DNA of 64,000 bases from Bacillota bacterium (GTDB lineage Bacteria > Bacillota > Clostridia > Clostridiales > Clostridiaceae): positions 50,992 to 114,991 of the forward strand of contig JAEXLD010000010.1 of the NCBI GenBank assembly GCA_023445445.1, read 5' to 3'. The position numbers and the translations under genes were made by a program. Below are positions 17,613 to 27,013 of the stretch, one piece after another (positions within the stretch are counted from its first letter, which is position 1; each line of letters begins with the position of its first letter). Under the pieces are notes generated by a model. That model was not told where the DNA came from and made no database searches. It saw nothing but the letters and a program-made list of their open reading frames with translations.

Positions 17613-18560
17613 ATGAGAAAATTATATATATTACTATTAGTTATTTTTAGCACTGCTTTTATAGGCTGCAAAGATAATAAAAATGCCATTATGAATAAGG
17701 GAATTTCCAATGAATCTAGTCTAGATGAAAGAAAGGATAAAAGTACAGATATATCTCAAAGTGAAAATAAAAATGATATAGAATTAATTGATAAAAAGGT
17801 AAATGAATACTTAGGCGAATATAAGGATAATGTAGCTATATACTTTAAAAATTTAAATACCAATGAGGAATATACTTTAAATGAAAATACATACTATGTG
17901 TCTGCAAGCACAAATAAAGTACCTTTATCTATGTTAATTTTAGATGAGGTACATAAAGGAGAAAAGTCCTTAGATGATTTACTTTATTTTAATGAAGAAG
18001 ATAGAGAACTAGGTAGTGGAGTATTATTAAACCTAGAAGATATTCCTAATCTAACTATTAATGAAGCTATTTATTTATCTATTGTTAATTCTGATAATAT
18101 AGCTAAAAATATGCTAACAAGAGTGGCGAAAAATGGTATTACTGAATATATGAGACAGATAATGAAGGATAATAGAATTCCATATGGTAACTATATAACA
18201 GCAAGGCAACTAGGTGTTTTATTAAATAGATTATATGAGAATCCAGATAAAAACCCTTATTATGACATGCTTATAGATTATATGACTAAAACAGCTTATC
18301 ATGATAGATTAGATAAATATTTAGATTATAATAAAGTCGCCCATAAGATTGGAAATTATTATAGATATTATCATGATGTGGGAATAATTTATGGAGAAGA
18401 TCCTTACATATTAGTTATATTAACTAAGGATATTGGAGAGTTAAGCAAGGAGCCTTATGAAGGTGGTGGAGAAGAGGAAAGATACTTACTTGACTGGGGT
18501 GAAGAAGCTTGTGAACTTATAGCTAACTTATCTAGAGAAATATATACTATAGTAAAATAG
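17613..18560 (+). CDS. beta-lactamase-like serine hydrolase lipoprotein
   Basis: A 315-aa lipoprotein (lipobox AFIGCKDN) with an N-terminal Asn/Lys/Ser-rich linker and a class A beta-lactamase-like domain. The S-x-x-K motif is STNK, the SDN loop is NSDN, and the third motif is KIG in place of KTG. It may hydrolyse or bind beta-lactams or act on cell wall; I cannot place the omega-loop Glu with confidence, so real beta-lactamase activity is not assured. An in-frame ATG at 17604 sits in the ribosome-site region; AAGGGG fits ATG 17613. Confidence 0.8.
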   Translation: MRKLYILLLVIFSTAFIGCKDNKNAIMNKGISNESSLDERKDKSTDISQSENKNDIELIDKKVNEYLGEYKDNVAIYFKNLNTNEEYTLNENTYYVSASTNKVPLSMLILDEVHKGEKSLDDLLYFNEEDRELGSGVLLNLEDIPNLTINEAIYLSIVNSDNIAKNMLTRVAKNGITEYMRQIMKDNRIPYGNYITARQLGVLLNRLYENPDKNPYYDMLIDYMTKTAYHDRLDKYLDYNKVAHKIGNYYRYYHDVGIIYGEDPYILVILTKDIGELSKEPYEGGGEEERYLLDWGEEACELIANLSREIYTIVK

Positions 18561-18579
18561 GTAAAAAGTAGGTGATATT

Positions 18580-19770
18580 TTGGAAAAGTTATACTATGAA
18601 AATCAATACATAAGAGAGTTTAATGCTAAAGTAATAGATGTTAAAAAAATTAATGAGAAATTTCATATTGTTTTAGATAAAACTGCTTTTTTCCCAGGTG
18701 GAGGAGGGCAAAGTTGTGATTTAGGATACATAAATGATAAGGAAGTTTTAGAGGTTTATGAAGAAGAAAAACTAATTTATCATGTATTAAAAGAAGCCCT
18801 TAATATAAATGATATTGTAGTCTGCAAAATAGATTGGAATAGAAGAGAAGATGGAATGCATCAACATTTAGGTCAACATATATTATCAGGTTGCTTTTTT
18901 AAGTTATTCAATGCTAATACAGTAAGTATTCATTTAGGAAAAGAAATAAGTACAGTGGATATTATAGGTGAACTTAATGAAGAAAAGGTTAGAAAAGCAG
19001 AAGCCTTAGCCAATGAAATAATTCATAAGGGAATAGAAGTAAGCTTTTTAGTTCCTAATGAAGAAGAATTAAATTCCATGAATTTAAGAAGAGACTTACC
19101 TAATACAGAAGAGGAAATTAGAGTAGTTAAAATTGGAGATTTAGATATTAATGCCTGCTGTGGAGTACATCCTAGTAAAACATCAGATTTAAGAATGATA
19201 AAAATTAAAAGGTTTGAGAAAAACAAAAGCAATACAAGAATAGAATTCTTAGCAGGGGAAAGAGCCATTAAGGATTCATTATTTAAAGATAAAGTCCTTA
19301 GGGAAATTTGTAATTATTTAAATAGCAATGAAAATGAAGCTTTAAATGGAATAAAGAATTTGAAAAACTCCCTAGAAGATTTAAAAGGTGAAAAAAAGAT
19401 ATTAGAAGAAGAACTATTAAAGAAGGAAGAAAAAGATCTTATAAAAGAAGGAAAAAAACTAGATAAATATATTATCATTAAAAAAATATTTTTTAATAAA
19501 CCAACAGACTATGCTACAAGGCTTGCTAATAAAATAACAGAAAAAGATAACTTTATTTGTTTATTTGCAATAAAAAGTAAGGGGAAAGCTAATGTAATTC
19601 TGTCTTCATCAAAAAATATAGATAATATTAATATGGGTAATATCATTAAAGAAAACATTTCTATAATAAATGGAAAAGGTGGCGGAAGCAAGACTTTAGC
19701 CCAAGGCCTAGGAGAAGCAAATAATATAGAAGAATTTTTAAATAGAATAAATGAAAAGATACATTTTTAA
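18580..19770 (+). CDS. AlaX-type alanyl-tRNA editing protein
   Basis: A 396-aa cytoplasmic trans-editing factor that removes wrongly attached Ser or Gly from tRNA-Ala. The zinc-binding editing site shows HLGQHILS and CCGVHPS, matching the AlaRS editing domain. The middle is a charged coiled coil, and the C-terminal ~100 residues resemble the DHHA1 domain (GKGGGSKTLAQGLG), so it is the long AlaX-L form. TTG 18580 is chosen because AGGTGAT lies at the right distance. It starts 19 nt after the serine hydrolase. Confidence 0.9.
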   Translation: MEKLYYENQYIREFNAKVIDVKKINEKFHIVLDKTAFFPGGGGQSCDLGYINDKEVLEVYEEEKLIYHVLKEALNINDIVVCKIDWNRREDGMHQHLGQHILSGCFFKLFNANTVSIHLGKEISTVDIIGELNEEKVRKAEALANEIIHKGIEVSFLVPNEEELNSMNLRRDLPNTEEEIRVVKIGDLDINACCGVHPSKTSDLRMIKIKRFEKNKSNTRIEFLAGERAIKDSLFKDKVLREICNYLNSNENEALNGIKNLKNSLEDLKGEKKILEEELLKKEEKDLIKEGKKLDKYIIIKKIFFNKPTDYATRLANKITEKDNFICLFAIKSKGKANVILSSSKNIDNINMGNIIKENISIINGKGGGSKTLAQGLGEANNIEEFLNRINEKIHF

Positions 19771-19805
19771 TAAAGTATAGATTAATAGAGTAAAGTAAGT
19801 TGGTA

Positions 19806-19925
19806 ATTTTCATAATTCTGAAGAATGAAGAATTATTACCTTTAGTTTAGAAAGATATAAATGTTATATTACTGCGACTTGGAGTTTACGAGGTCGCGAG
19901 GAATATAACATTTATATCTTTTTTG
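19806..19925 (+). repeat. GACTTGGAG stem-loop element, copy B
   Basis: The short hairpin AATTC/GAATT (19814-19834) is followed by a perfect 20-bp stem (19851-19870 with 19902-19921). The apical loop holds GCGACTTGGAGTTTACGAGG, and GCGAC/GTCGC pair inside it. The start TTTTCATAATTC is shared with the copy in the his operon. Confidence 0.85.
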
Positions 19926-20043
19926 TTGAAATTTTAATGATAAAAATTAAACTTGTAACCAACTATCGAAATTCCCAATATACTAAATTATAAGTAATGT
20001 AAATATTTATATTATTATTATATAAATAATGGGAGGGAAAGAG

Positions 20044-20754
20044 TTGGCAAAATGGGTATTAGATGCAGGACACGGTGGAAAAGACTCAGGAACAGTTGGG
20101 AAAAATGGAAGACGAGAAGCTGATATTACTTTAGAAGCTGTTTATGAGACTAAAAGATTATTAGAAAGAAACGGCGAAATAGTATTGCTTACAAGAGCAT
20201 CTGATATATACTTAGATGTCAAAGACAGAGTAGAAATAGCAAATAATTGGGAGGCAGATTATTTTGTTAGCTTCCATATGAACTCCTTTGTAGATAATTC
20301 TGTTACTGGAACGGAAATTGTAATATTTGAAAAGGGGCATAAATCAGAAGAATTAGCAAGATTCCTAAAGGATGAGTTACTTGCTAATTTAAAATCTAAG
20401 GATAGAGGAATAAAGGAAGCTAGTTACACTATTTTAAGGCAAACTAGGATGCCAGCAGTTATTATTGAAGCTGAATTCTTATCAAATGAAGGCATAGAAA
20501 AAAACTTTAGTAGTAGAAAATATGGATACATGGTAGCAAGAGCTTGTTTAACTATGGTTAATAAGGTTTTAATTGATATTCCAATTAAGAAACCCAAAAC
20601 TCCTGCTAGAGAGGGATGGAGGATTTGCATTGGATATTATAGGGATTATGAAACAGCTGAAGAAGAGGTTATTAGATTGCAAAGTCAGGGATTTAAAGAT
20701 GCCTACGTTGTTCCATATCCTGAAGAAAATATAATTGTTAAAGGGAAGAAGTAA
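20044..20754 (+). CDS. N-acetylmuramoyl-L-alanine amidase with SPOR-like tail
   Basis: A 237-aa zinc amidase (Amidase_3) that cuts the bond between muramic acid and the stem peptide. Zinc and catalytic blocks are DAGHGGKDSG, GRREADITLE, SFHMNS and IIEAEFLSN. The last ~45 residues (WRICIGYYRDYETAEEE and on) look like a SPOR-type sugar-binding repeat. There is no signal peptide, so the enzyme may act in the mother cell during spore formation or leave the cell by another route. ATG 20029 runs through the ribosome site GGGAGGG; TTG 20044 fits it better. Confidence 0.85.
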   Translation: MAKWVLDAGHGGKDSGTVGKNGRREADITLEAVYETKRLLERNGEIVLLTRASDIYLDVKDRVEIANNWEADYFVSFHMNSFVDNSVTGTEIVIFEKGHKSEELARFLKDELLANLKSKDRGIKEASYTILRQTRMPAVIIEAEFLSNEGIEKNFSSRKYGYMVARACLTMVNKVLIDIPIKKPKTPAREGWRICIGYYRDYETAEEEVIRLQSQGFKDAYVVPYPEENIIVKGKK

Positions 20755-20795
20755 GTAGTAATAGCTAAGAAGTAAGAGTTAATAGATAAGTGAGA
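20748..20795 (+). repeat. GTAAGAA-type heptad array after the amidase
   Basis: Degenerate AAGTAAG/TAAGAAG units begin at the amidase stop codon itself, as in the array after ftsH. Confidence 0.65.
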
Positions 20796-20810
20796 TAATA
20801 GACTGTATAG

Positions 20811-20840
20811 AAGTGGATAATTGAATTTATCCACTTTTAA
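20811..20840 (+). terminator. terminator after the amidase
   Basis: AAGTGGATAA pairs with TTTATCCACTT and is followed by TTAATTT. Confidence 0.8.
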
Positions 20841-20851
20841 TTTGCAATAAT

Positions 20852-21016
20852 TTAAAAGTCTTTATCTAATTTTCTTGATAAAATTGAAATTTTTCTCTTT
20901 GATTTTTGCTTTACAGAATAAATTATATTTATAACTAAAGTAATAGCTATTAATATATGTAGAATAATGTGATAAGAATCGGGAATATATACTGTCTCTG
21001 AGTTAAAAATTTTAAT
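20852..21016 (-). pseudogene. possible 54-aa membrane peptide with ATT in place of ATG
   Basis: An open frame on the - strand encodes a 54-residue peptide with one hydrophobic helix (about IILHILIAITLVINIIY) and a basic tail (SVKQKSKRKISILSRK). It is preceded by AAGGAGAGA at ideal distance, but the codon in the start position is ATT, and no ATG, GTG or TTG lies between the ribosome site and the helix. It is either a small gene that lost its start or one using a rare start codon. The rest of the 400-nt gap holds only the terminator at 20811. Confidence 0.35.
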
Positions 21017-21168
21017 TCTCTCCTTAAAATATTAAATTTTCCCTTCAGTACTTCCCATAAATCCATTTTAAAAACAGTATTTATACATTGGAGAAGTAAA
21101 TATTATCTTTATTGTTAAAAAGAGTAAATAAGAGTATAATATTTTAAAGAATTGAAAGGTGGATGACT

Positions 21169-21645
21169 ATGAGAAGCATGAGAAGAAAAGATAGAGAAGT
21201 AGTAGATATTAAGGAGAAGATAGAAATAATAAATAACTGTAAGATTGTTAGGCTAGCAATGAAGGATAATGAAGGATTATATATTGTACCACTTAATTTT
21301 GGATATTCATATTTAGATGATAAGCTAACTTTATATTGTCATTCTGCTAAAGAAGGAAGAAAGTTAGATGCTATAGCTGAAAATTCAGAGGTTGCCTTTG
21401 AAATGGATTGCCAACATAAATTAATTGAGGCTCAGCTTCCTTGTTTATATGGTTTTTATTTCAAAAGTATCATAGGAAATGGTGTTGCATCAATAGTTGA
21501 AGATATGGAAGAAAAGAAGATTGCACTTTCATTACTTATGAAGCACCAAGCAGGGAAGGATTTTGTTTTTGAGGACAAGCATGCTAAGGCAGTAACTGTT
21601 TTTAAAGTAGAAGTTACTAATTTTTCAGCTAAAGAATATAAATAA
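21169..21645 (+). CDS. pyridoxamine 5'-phosphate oxidase-like flavin protein (NimA type)
   Basis: A 158-aa split-barrel protein of the PNPOx-like family. Its N-terminus (MRSMRRKDREV...) and the sequence IVPLNFGYSYLDDKLTLYCHSAKEGRKLD match the NimA/nitroimidazole-resistance-like subgroup that binds flavin. The actual reaction is unknown. An ATG lies at 21163, but AAAGGTGG is placed for the second ATG at 21169. A second, distant member of the superfamily is encoded at 27705. Confidence 0.82.
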   Translation: MRSMRRKDREVVDIKEKIEIINNCKIVRLAMKDNEGLYIVPLNFGYSYLDDKLTLYCHSAKEGRKLDAIAENSEVAFEMDCQHKLIEAQLPCLYGFYFKSIIGNGVASIVEDMEEKKIALSLLMKHQAGKDFVFEDKHAKAVTVFKVEVTNFSAKEYK

Positions 21646-21714
21646 ATTTATATTCTTAAATAAAAAATTCAGTATTAAATATTGAGAATTATATTTATAT
21701 AATGGGGTGTATAT

Positions 21715-22455
21715 ATGAGAGTTAAAAGGGGGATTATTATGATTCTTTTAGGTTTATCACTCTTTGGTTGTTCAGATGATGATCCAAAGATAATAAAATT
21801 AAGACAAGAAAGTGATCATTTTAGTTATTATTCAACTAAAACTGATAAAGAATCTTTAGATGATTTAGAAGAGCAGTTAGAAAGTAATTATGAAAGAATA
21901 TCTAAGAACTTACAAGTTACTTTAGATGAAAAGATTAAGGTAACTATTTATCCCAATATTAGTGATTTTCATAAAGCAATTGGAAAGATTGCTGCTGAGG
22001 AGTGGTTAGTAGGGGTGGCAAGAAAGAATGAAATATTAATGGTATCACCTTTAAATCCAGGGAGGATTCATACTTATGAGACATTAATGAAAGTTATTGT
22101 TCATGAATATACTCATATATTAGTAGGTAACATAAACTACAATACTGATGTTTACTTAAATGAAGGAATTGCAGTAGTAGAAGCTAATCAGATTGATAAT
22201 AATACTAGATATTATTTAAAAGAAGTTGCAAAATCAGATAAATTGCCATCCGTTGATGAAATGAAAAATAACTATGGAAAACTAGAGCAACCATATTTTT
22301 TATCAGGAGGCTTTGTAGAATTTATTGTTAATACTTATGGATACGATAAAATCATTGATTTAATAAAGGCGCCTGATGATATAGAAAATATTATAGGCTC
22401 TAAAAAGGAAGAAATAATATCTAAATGGAATGAATATATTCTTGGTAGCTATTAA
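21715..22455 (+). CDS. MA-type zinc peptidase-like lipoprotein
   Basis: A 246-aa lipoprotein (hydrophobic signal then lipobox SLFGCSDD) with a zinc-peptidase motif HEYTHI (HExxH). Downstream, LNEGIAVVEA provides the second Glu expected for gluzincins of the peptidase MA-like group. It is likely anchored outside the membrane; the substrate is unknown. The ribosome site (AATGGGGTG) is weaker than its neighbours. Confidence 0.82.
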   Translation: MRVKRGIIMILLGLSLFGCSDDDPKIIKLRQESDHFSYYSTKTDKESLDDLEEQLESNYERISKNLQVTLDEKIKVTIYPNISDFHKAIGKIAAEEWLVGVARKNEILMVSPLNPGRIHTYETLMKVIVHEYTHILVGNINYNTDVYLNEGIAVVEANQIDNNTRYYLKEVAKSDKLPSVDEMKNNYGKLEQPYFLSGGFVEFIVNTYGYDKIIDLIKAPDDIENIIGSKKEEIISKWNEYILGSY

Positions 22456-22527
22456 TAGAATTAAAATTGTAGAAAATAACGGTAAGTTATCAAGCCTTCT
22501 TAAAAATTTATAATTATATTTATCTAA

Positions 22528-22571
22528 AAAATCACACCATTAACTATCAATATTAATGGTGTGATTTTTAC
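22528..22571 (+). terminator. terminator after the MA-type peptidase
   Basis: AAAATCACACCATTA pairs with TTAATGGTGTGATTTT, with a short loop and trailing T residues. Confidence 0.88.
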
Positions 22572-22752
22572 TATTAGATTTGTAATATAAATATAAGAAA
22601 AAATTAAGATAATTAATAGCTAATTATAAGATTACTGTTATTTAAAAAGGTAATAACAAATGATATAATAATACTTAGAAAAAATGGGTTTAATTACATA
22701 TTGTTAAAAGGATAATTTTAAATTTTAAAGAATAAGAAAAGGTCGTGTAATT

Positions 22753-23769
22753 ATGAAGTTATTATCAATAATAATTCCTTGTTATAATTCAGAAAACTAT
22801 ATGAAATATTGTATAGAGTCTCTTTTACCAGGTGGTGATGATGTAGAAATTCTTATAATAAATGATGGGTCAAAGGATAAAACAGCTGAAATTGCAGATA
22901 GCTATGCCAATAAATATCCTTCTATTATTAAAGCAATTCATCAAGAAAATGGTGGTCATGGTGAAGCAATAAATACAGGATTGAAAAATGCATCCGGTTT
23001 ATATATAAAAGTTGTTGATAGTGATGATTGGGTAGACACTAGAGCTTACTTTAAGATATTAGATACTATAAAAAATTTCTATGAAAATAGAGAATATGTT
23101 GATATGATAATAAGTAATTTTGTATATGAAAAAGAAAATGCTAAATTTAAAAAGGTTATGAAGTATGACAATATTCTTCCAGAAGGAAAAATATTTACCT
23201 GGGATGATATTGGAACTTTCCGAAAAGGACAGTATATTTTAATGCATTCAGTTATATACAGAACTGAAGTTTTAAAAGAATGTGTACTAGTTCTTCCAAA
23301 GCATACTTTTTATGTAGATAATTTGTTTGTGTATTTACCTCTTAAATATGTAAAGAGTATGTTTTATATAAATGTTGAATTTTATAGATATCTTATTGGC
23401 AGAGAAGATCAGTCAGTAAATGAAAAGATTATGATAAAGAGAATAGATCAACAAATAAAAGTAAATAAATTAATGATAGAAAAAGTTGATTTAGAGAGTA
23501 TAGAAAATAAAAAGCTTTATAAATATATGATTAATTATTTGGAAATTATTACTGCTGTTTCAGGAGTTTTATTAATACGTTCAGGAACAAAAGAAAATCT
23601 AAAAAAGAAGAAAGAATTATGGAAATATATTAAAGATAAAGATGTAAATTTATATAGTACTCTTAGATATAAATTAATGGGACAAGTAATAAATTTGCCA
23701 GGTTTAGTAGGACGTAAGATTTGCATAGGAATATATAAAATATCTCAGTTAGTCGTAGGATTTAACTGA
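22753..23769 (+). CDS. family 2 glycosyltransferase
   Basis: A 338-aa GT-A fold transferase. The N-terminus SIIIPCYNSENYMKYCIESL, the acceptor/donor region INDGSKDKTAEIAD and the metal motif VDSDDWVD are typical of GT2. It is followed 18 nt later by UDP-galactopyranose mutase, so it may attach galactofuranose or another sugar to a cell-surface glycan (inference). There are no membrane segments apart from a weakly hydrophobic C-terminus. Confidence 0.88.
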   Translation: MKLLSIIIPCYNSENYMKYCIESLLPGGDDVEILIINDGSKDKTAEIADSYANKYPSIIKAIHQENGGHGEAINTGLKNASGLYIKVVDSDDWVDTRAYFKILDTIKNFYENREYVDMIISNFVYEKENAKFKKVMKYDNILPEGKIFTWDDIGTFRKGQYILMHSVIYRTEVLKECVLVLPKHTFYVDNLFVYLPLKYVKSMFYINVEFYRYLIGREDQSVNEKIMIKRIDQQIKVNKLMIEKVDLESIENKKLYKYMINYLEIITAVSGVLLIRSGTKENLKKKKELWKYIKDKDVNLYSTLRYKLMGQVINLPGLVGRKICIGIYKISQLVVGFN

Positions 23770-23787
23770 TTAGTAGAAGGGTTTGCT

Positions 23788-24906
23788 ATGAGTGAAAAAT
23801 ACGATTTTTTAATTGTTGGAGCTGGACTTTATGGAGCAGTATTTGCTAATGAAGCTAAAAAGCGTGGAAAGAAATCTTTAATAATAGAAAAACGAAATCA
23901 TATTGCAGGGAATATATATACAGAGAAAATTCATGATATTAATGTACATAAATATGGAGCACATATTTTTCATACAAATAATAAGGAAGTATGGGATTAT
24001 GTAAATAACTTTACAGAATTCAATCGATATACTAATAGTCCTATAGCTAATTATCATGGAGAAATTTACAACCTGCCTTTTAATATGAATACATTTAATA
24101 AAATATGGGGTGTTAAAACACCAGAAGAGGCTAAGGAACAAATTAGAAAACAATGTAGTGATAACTATGTTGAAAATCCTAAGAATTTAGAAGAACAGGC
24201 AATTAATTTAGTTGGAAGTGATATCTATCAGAAGCTTATAAAGGGATATACGGAAAAGCAATGGGGGAGACCTTGTGTTGAACTGCCTGCCTTTATAATA
24301 AGAAGATTACCAGTAAGATTTACTTATGATAATAATTATTTTAATGATATATATCAAGGTATAGCTATAGGTGGCTATACTAATATGATTAAAAAGATGA
24401 TAGATGGTATAGAAGTGAAATTAAATGTGGATTATCTTAAGGATAGAGATAAGTGGAACAGCCTTGCTGAAAAAGTAGTTTACACAGGAGCCATTGATGC
24501 TTATTTTAATTATAAATTAGGAGTTCTACAATATAGAAGTATTGCTTTTGAAAACGAAATTTTAGATACTGATAACTTTCAAGGAAATGCAGTTGTAAAT
24601 TATACTGACATTGAAACTCCCTATACACGTATAATAGAGCATAAACATTTTGAATTTGCAAACCAACCTAAAACCATAATAAGCCGTGAATATAGTAAGG
24701 AATGGAATATTAGTGATGAACCATATTATCCTATAAATGATGATAAAAATAATGAATTATATAAAAAGTATAGTGAACTTGCAAAGGCTGAAAAAAATAT
24801 AATTTTTGGTGGCAGGTTAGGAGAATATAAATATTACGATATGGATAAGGTTATTGAAGTAGCTTTAAATAAGGTTAAAGAAGTATTTGCAGAATCTAAT
24901 AAGTAA
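23788..24906 (+). CDS. glf: UDP-galactopyranose mutase
   Basis: A 372-aa FAD enzyme that converts UDP-galactopyranose to UDP-galactofuranose. The Rossmann FAD motif is LIVGAGLYGAVFANEA. Conserved blocks HKYGAHIFHTN, YTEKQWG and GRLGEYKYYDMDKVI are diagnostic. Length is normal. The pair with the GT2 gene upstream suggests galactofuranose-containing surface polysaccharide. A clear terminator follows. Confidence 0.95.
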   Translation: MSEKYDFLIVGAGLYGAVFANEAKKRGKKSLIIEKRNHIAGNIYTEKIHDINVHKYGAHIFHTNNKEVWDYVNNFTEFNRYTNSPIANYHGEIYNLPFNMNTFNKIWGVKTPEEAKEQIRKQCSDNYVENPKNLEEQAINLVGSDIYQKLIKGYTEKQWGRPCVELPAFIIRRLPVRFTYDNNYFNDIYQGIAIGGYTNMIKKMIDGIEVKLNVDYLKDRDKWNSLAEKVVYTGAIDAYFNYKLGVLQYRSIAFENEILDTDNFQGNAVVNYTDIETPYTRIIEHKHFEFANQPKTIISREYSKEWNISDEPYYPINDDKNNELYKKYSELAKAEKNIIFGGRLGEYKYYDMDKVIEVALNKVKEVFAESNK

Positions 24907-24926
24907 ATAGAAAATTGATGATTAAA

Positions 24927-24974
24927 TAATAAAAGAGAATTCTATTATGTTATAAGAATTCTCTTTTATTATTT
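24927..24974 (+). terminator. terminator after glf
   Basis: AATAAAAGAGAATTCT pairs with AGAATTCTCTTTTATT over an AT-rich loop. Confidence 0.88.
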
Positions 24975-25041
24975 CAAATTATATGAACTTTTTATTGGTT
25001 AAATATATCTAATAGATAAGAATAGATAAGGGGGTAAAGAA

Positions 25042-25560
25042 ATGTTTGGTTTAAATAAGCTAGATTTAGTAAAAAAAGCTAAACTAGGGAATGGAAAGGC
25101 CTTTACTAAAATAATAGAAGAAAATCTTAAGAGCATGTATAGAGTGGCAAAGGGGATTTTAAATAATGAAGAAGATATAGAAGATGCAATACAAAATACA
25201 ATATTAAAGGCATATTCTAATATTAATACTTTAAGAAAAGAAGATTTCTTTAAAACTTGGCTTATAAAAATTCTTATAAATGAATGTAATAAAATCTATA
25301 ACTTTAATAAAAAATGTATAAGCTTAGATAAGGTTGTTGAAGAGCAGTATAACGATAAGTATGAAAATTTAGATTTGAAAATTGCTATTAATTCTTTACC
25401 AGAAGAATTAAGATTAGTTATTACATTATTTTATTTTGAAGATTTAAAGATAAGTCAAATAGCAGAAATTGTGGGTATTCCAGAAGGTACAGTTAAATCA
25501 AGATTATCTAGAGCAAAAGATAAGATTACTGAAAGTATAAATGGAAAGGAGATAATGTAA
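25042..25560 (+). CDS. ECF-type RNA polymerase sigma factor
   Basis: A 172-aa extracytoplasmic-function sigma factor. Region 2 is around NEEDIEDAIQNTILKAYSNI and region 4 is around LPEELRLVITLFYFEDLKISQIAEIVGIPEGTVKSRLSRAK. It would direct RNA polymerase to stress or envelope genes. AAGGGGG precedes the ATG. Its stop overlaps the start of the next gene by one base, the usual sigma/anti-sigma coupling. Confidence 0.92.
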   Translation: MFGLNKLDLVKKAKLGNGKAFTKIIEENLKSMYRVAKGILNNEEDIEDAIQNTILKAYSNINTLRKEDFFKTWLIKILINECNKIYNFNKKCISLDKVVEEQYNDKYENLDLKIAINSLPEELRLVITLFYFEDLKISQIAEIVGIPEGTVKSRLSRAKDKITESINGKEIM

Positions 25561-26240
25561 TGAAGGATTTAGAGAAGAGTTTAAAGAGTCTTTATAATGA
25601 TGATGATATTAAGATTCCAAATTCATTAAGAGAAAAGGTTAATAAAATATATGAAGATATAGAATCAAAGAGTAAGAAAAAAGTTAGAAACAATTTCTTT
25701 AAAGTTGCTGGATTATTTATTGCATTATTAATAGGAATTAATTTTGTTAAACCTTCCTTTGCTGAAGAATTACCCATATTTGGACCAGTACTTAAAGTAC
25801 TAAATAACAAATGGGGTCTTGGAATTAAGTACACAGAAAATGGATTATCTGTTAAAGAAGAATTTTATACAGAAAATCATACAGTTACTATTGAAGCAAT
25901 AGATTTTGATGGAAGTCAACTATTAATGACATATAAAGTTGAAAGCAAAATTGAATTCGATAATTTAATAATTTATGGTATTATGTTTGATATTAATGGT
26001 GAGGAATTTAATGTTGAACAAAATGGAGGATTAGCAACAGGGGGACCAGATGAAGATGGTATTTACTATGGATATTCAGTAACAAAATTAAGTTTTGAAA
26101 ATAGTGCATACAATAATGAAGAAATAACTGTAGGAATTACTCCCAAGGCTATAAGATATATAGCAGAAGAAGATACTATAGAAGAAATTAATAATTCTAG
26201 AGAGTTAAAACTAACAATAAAAAATAAAAATTACAGATAA
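25560..26240 (+). CDS. DUF4179-type putative anti-sigma protein
   Basis: A 226-aa single-pass membrane protein: a ~50-aa charged cytoplasmic part, a membrane helix near residues 47-65 (VAGLFIALLIGINFV), then an outer DUF4179-like domain (VTIEAIDFDGSQLLMTYKV). Overlapping the ECF sigma gene, it is probably the regulator that holds the sigma factor at the membrane. Compared with many clostridial DUF4179 proteins it is short, lacking further C-terminal domains. Confidence 0.8.
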   Translation: MKDLEKSLKSLYNDDDIKIPNSLREKVNKIYEDIESKSKKKVRNNFFKVAGLFIALLIGINFVKPSFAEELPIFGPVLKVLNNKWGLGIKYTENGLSVKEEFYTENHTVTIEAIDFDGSQLLMTYKVESKIEFDNLIIYGIMFDINGEEFNVEQNGGLATGGPDEDGIYYGYSVTKLSFENSAYNNEEITVGITPKAIRYIAEEDTIEEINNSRELKLTIKNKNYR

Positions 26241-26341
26241 ATTTAGTAATAACATTATTAAAGTGAATATGGAGCAGGCTGGATTTCTTATATAATTATT
26301 GTGTATACTTATAAGTAAGAAATCATATAAGGAGATAGAAT

Positions 26342-26875
26342 ATGAAAAAACTAGCTATAATATTTCCAGGGATGAATTATAACTCTAATAAACCACTTTT
26401 GTACTATATAAAAAAGATTTTAATAAAAGCAGAATTTGATATAGTGGAAATTGAATATGGTAAATTACCGAATGAAAAGAAAGCTGCTTTTGAAATTGCA
26501 ATTCCTAAGGCAAATGAAGGAATAAAGGATATTTTATGGGCTGATTATGATGAAATTCTATTTGTATCTAAAAGTATTGGTACTGTATTAGCAGGGAAAA
26601 TAGCATCTGAATTAAAATTACCAATAAAGCATATATATTTAACTCCAGTTAATGAAACTTTACCATTTATGATTGGTGATGGAATTGCATTCTCTGGAAA
26701 AGTAGATCCAATGGTTACTACATCATTATTAATATCTGAATGTGATAATAATAAAATACCATTATATTTATATGATGAAGGAAATCATTCTATAGAAAGT
26801 GGTGTTACAAAAGAAGATTTAAAGATACTATCTGACATTATTGAAAAGTGTGAGAACTATATTATAAATATATAA
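26342..26875 (+). CDS. small alpha/beta-hydrolase-like protein
   Basis: A 177-aa cytoplasmic protein with an alpha/beta-hydrolase pattern. An N-terminal strand (KLAIIFPGMNYN), a nucleophile-elbow-like SKSIGT near residue 80, VDPMV and a late GNHSIE give a plausible Ser-Asp-His triad. Substrate unknown. The leader contains a GATTTCTTA/TAAGAAATC inverted repeat (about 26284-26328) just before AAGGAG. It has its own terminator. Confidence 0.75.
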   Translation: MKKLAIIFPGMNYNSNKPLLYYIKKILIKAEFDIVEIEYGKLPNEKKAAFEIAIPKANEGIKDILWADYDEILFVSKSIGTVLAGKIASELKLPIKHIYLTPVNETLPFMIGDGIAFSGKVDPMVTTSLLISECDNNKIPLYLYDEGNHSIESGVTKEDLKILSDIIEKCENYIINI

Positions 26876-26877
26876 TA

Positions 26878-26914
26878 GAAAACCAAGAAAAAATTTTTTT
26901 CTTGGTTTTCTATA
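26878..26914 (+). terminator. terminator after the hydrolase gene
   Basis: GAAAACCAAGAAAAAA pairs with TTTTTTCTTGGTTTTC; the structure is symmetrical. Confidence 0.85.
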
Positions 26915-27013
26915 TTTTGGTATACAAATTGTAGGAATAGGAATATAATAAAAGTAATAAAAAATATTTTAGTAATAAAAAATATTCTATTGCTAAAATA
27001 AGGGGGTATATCT

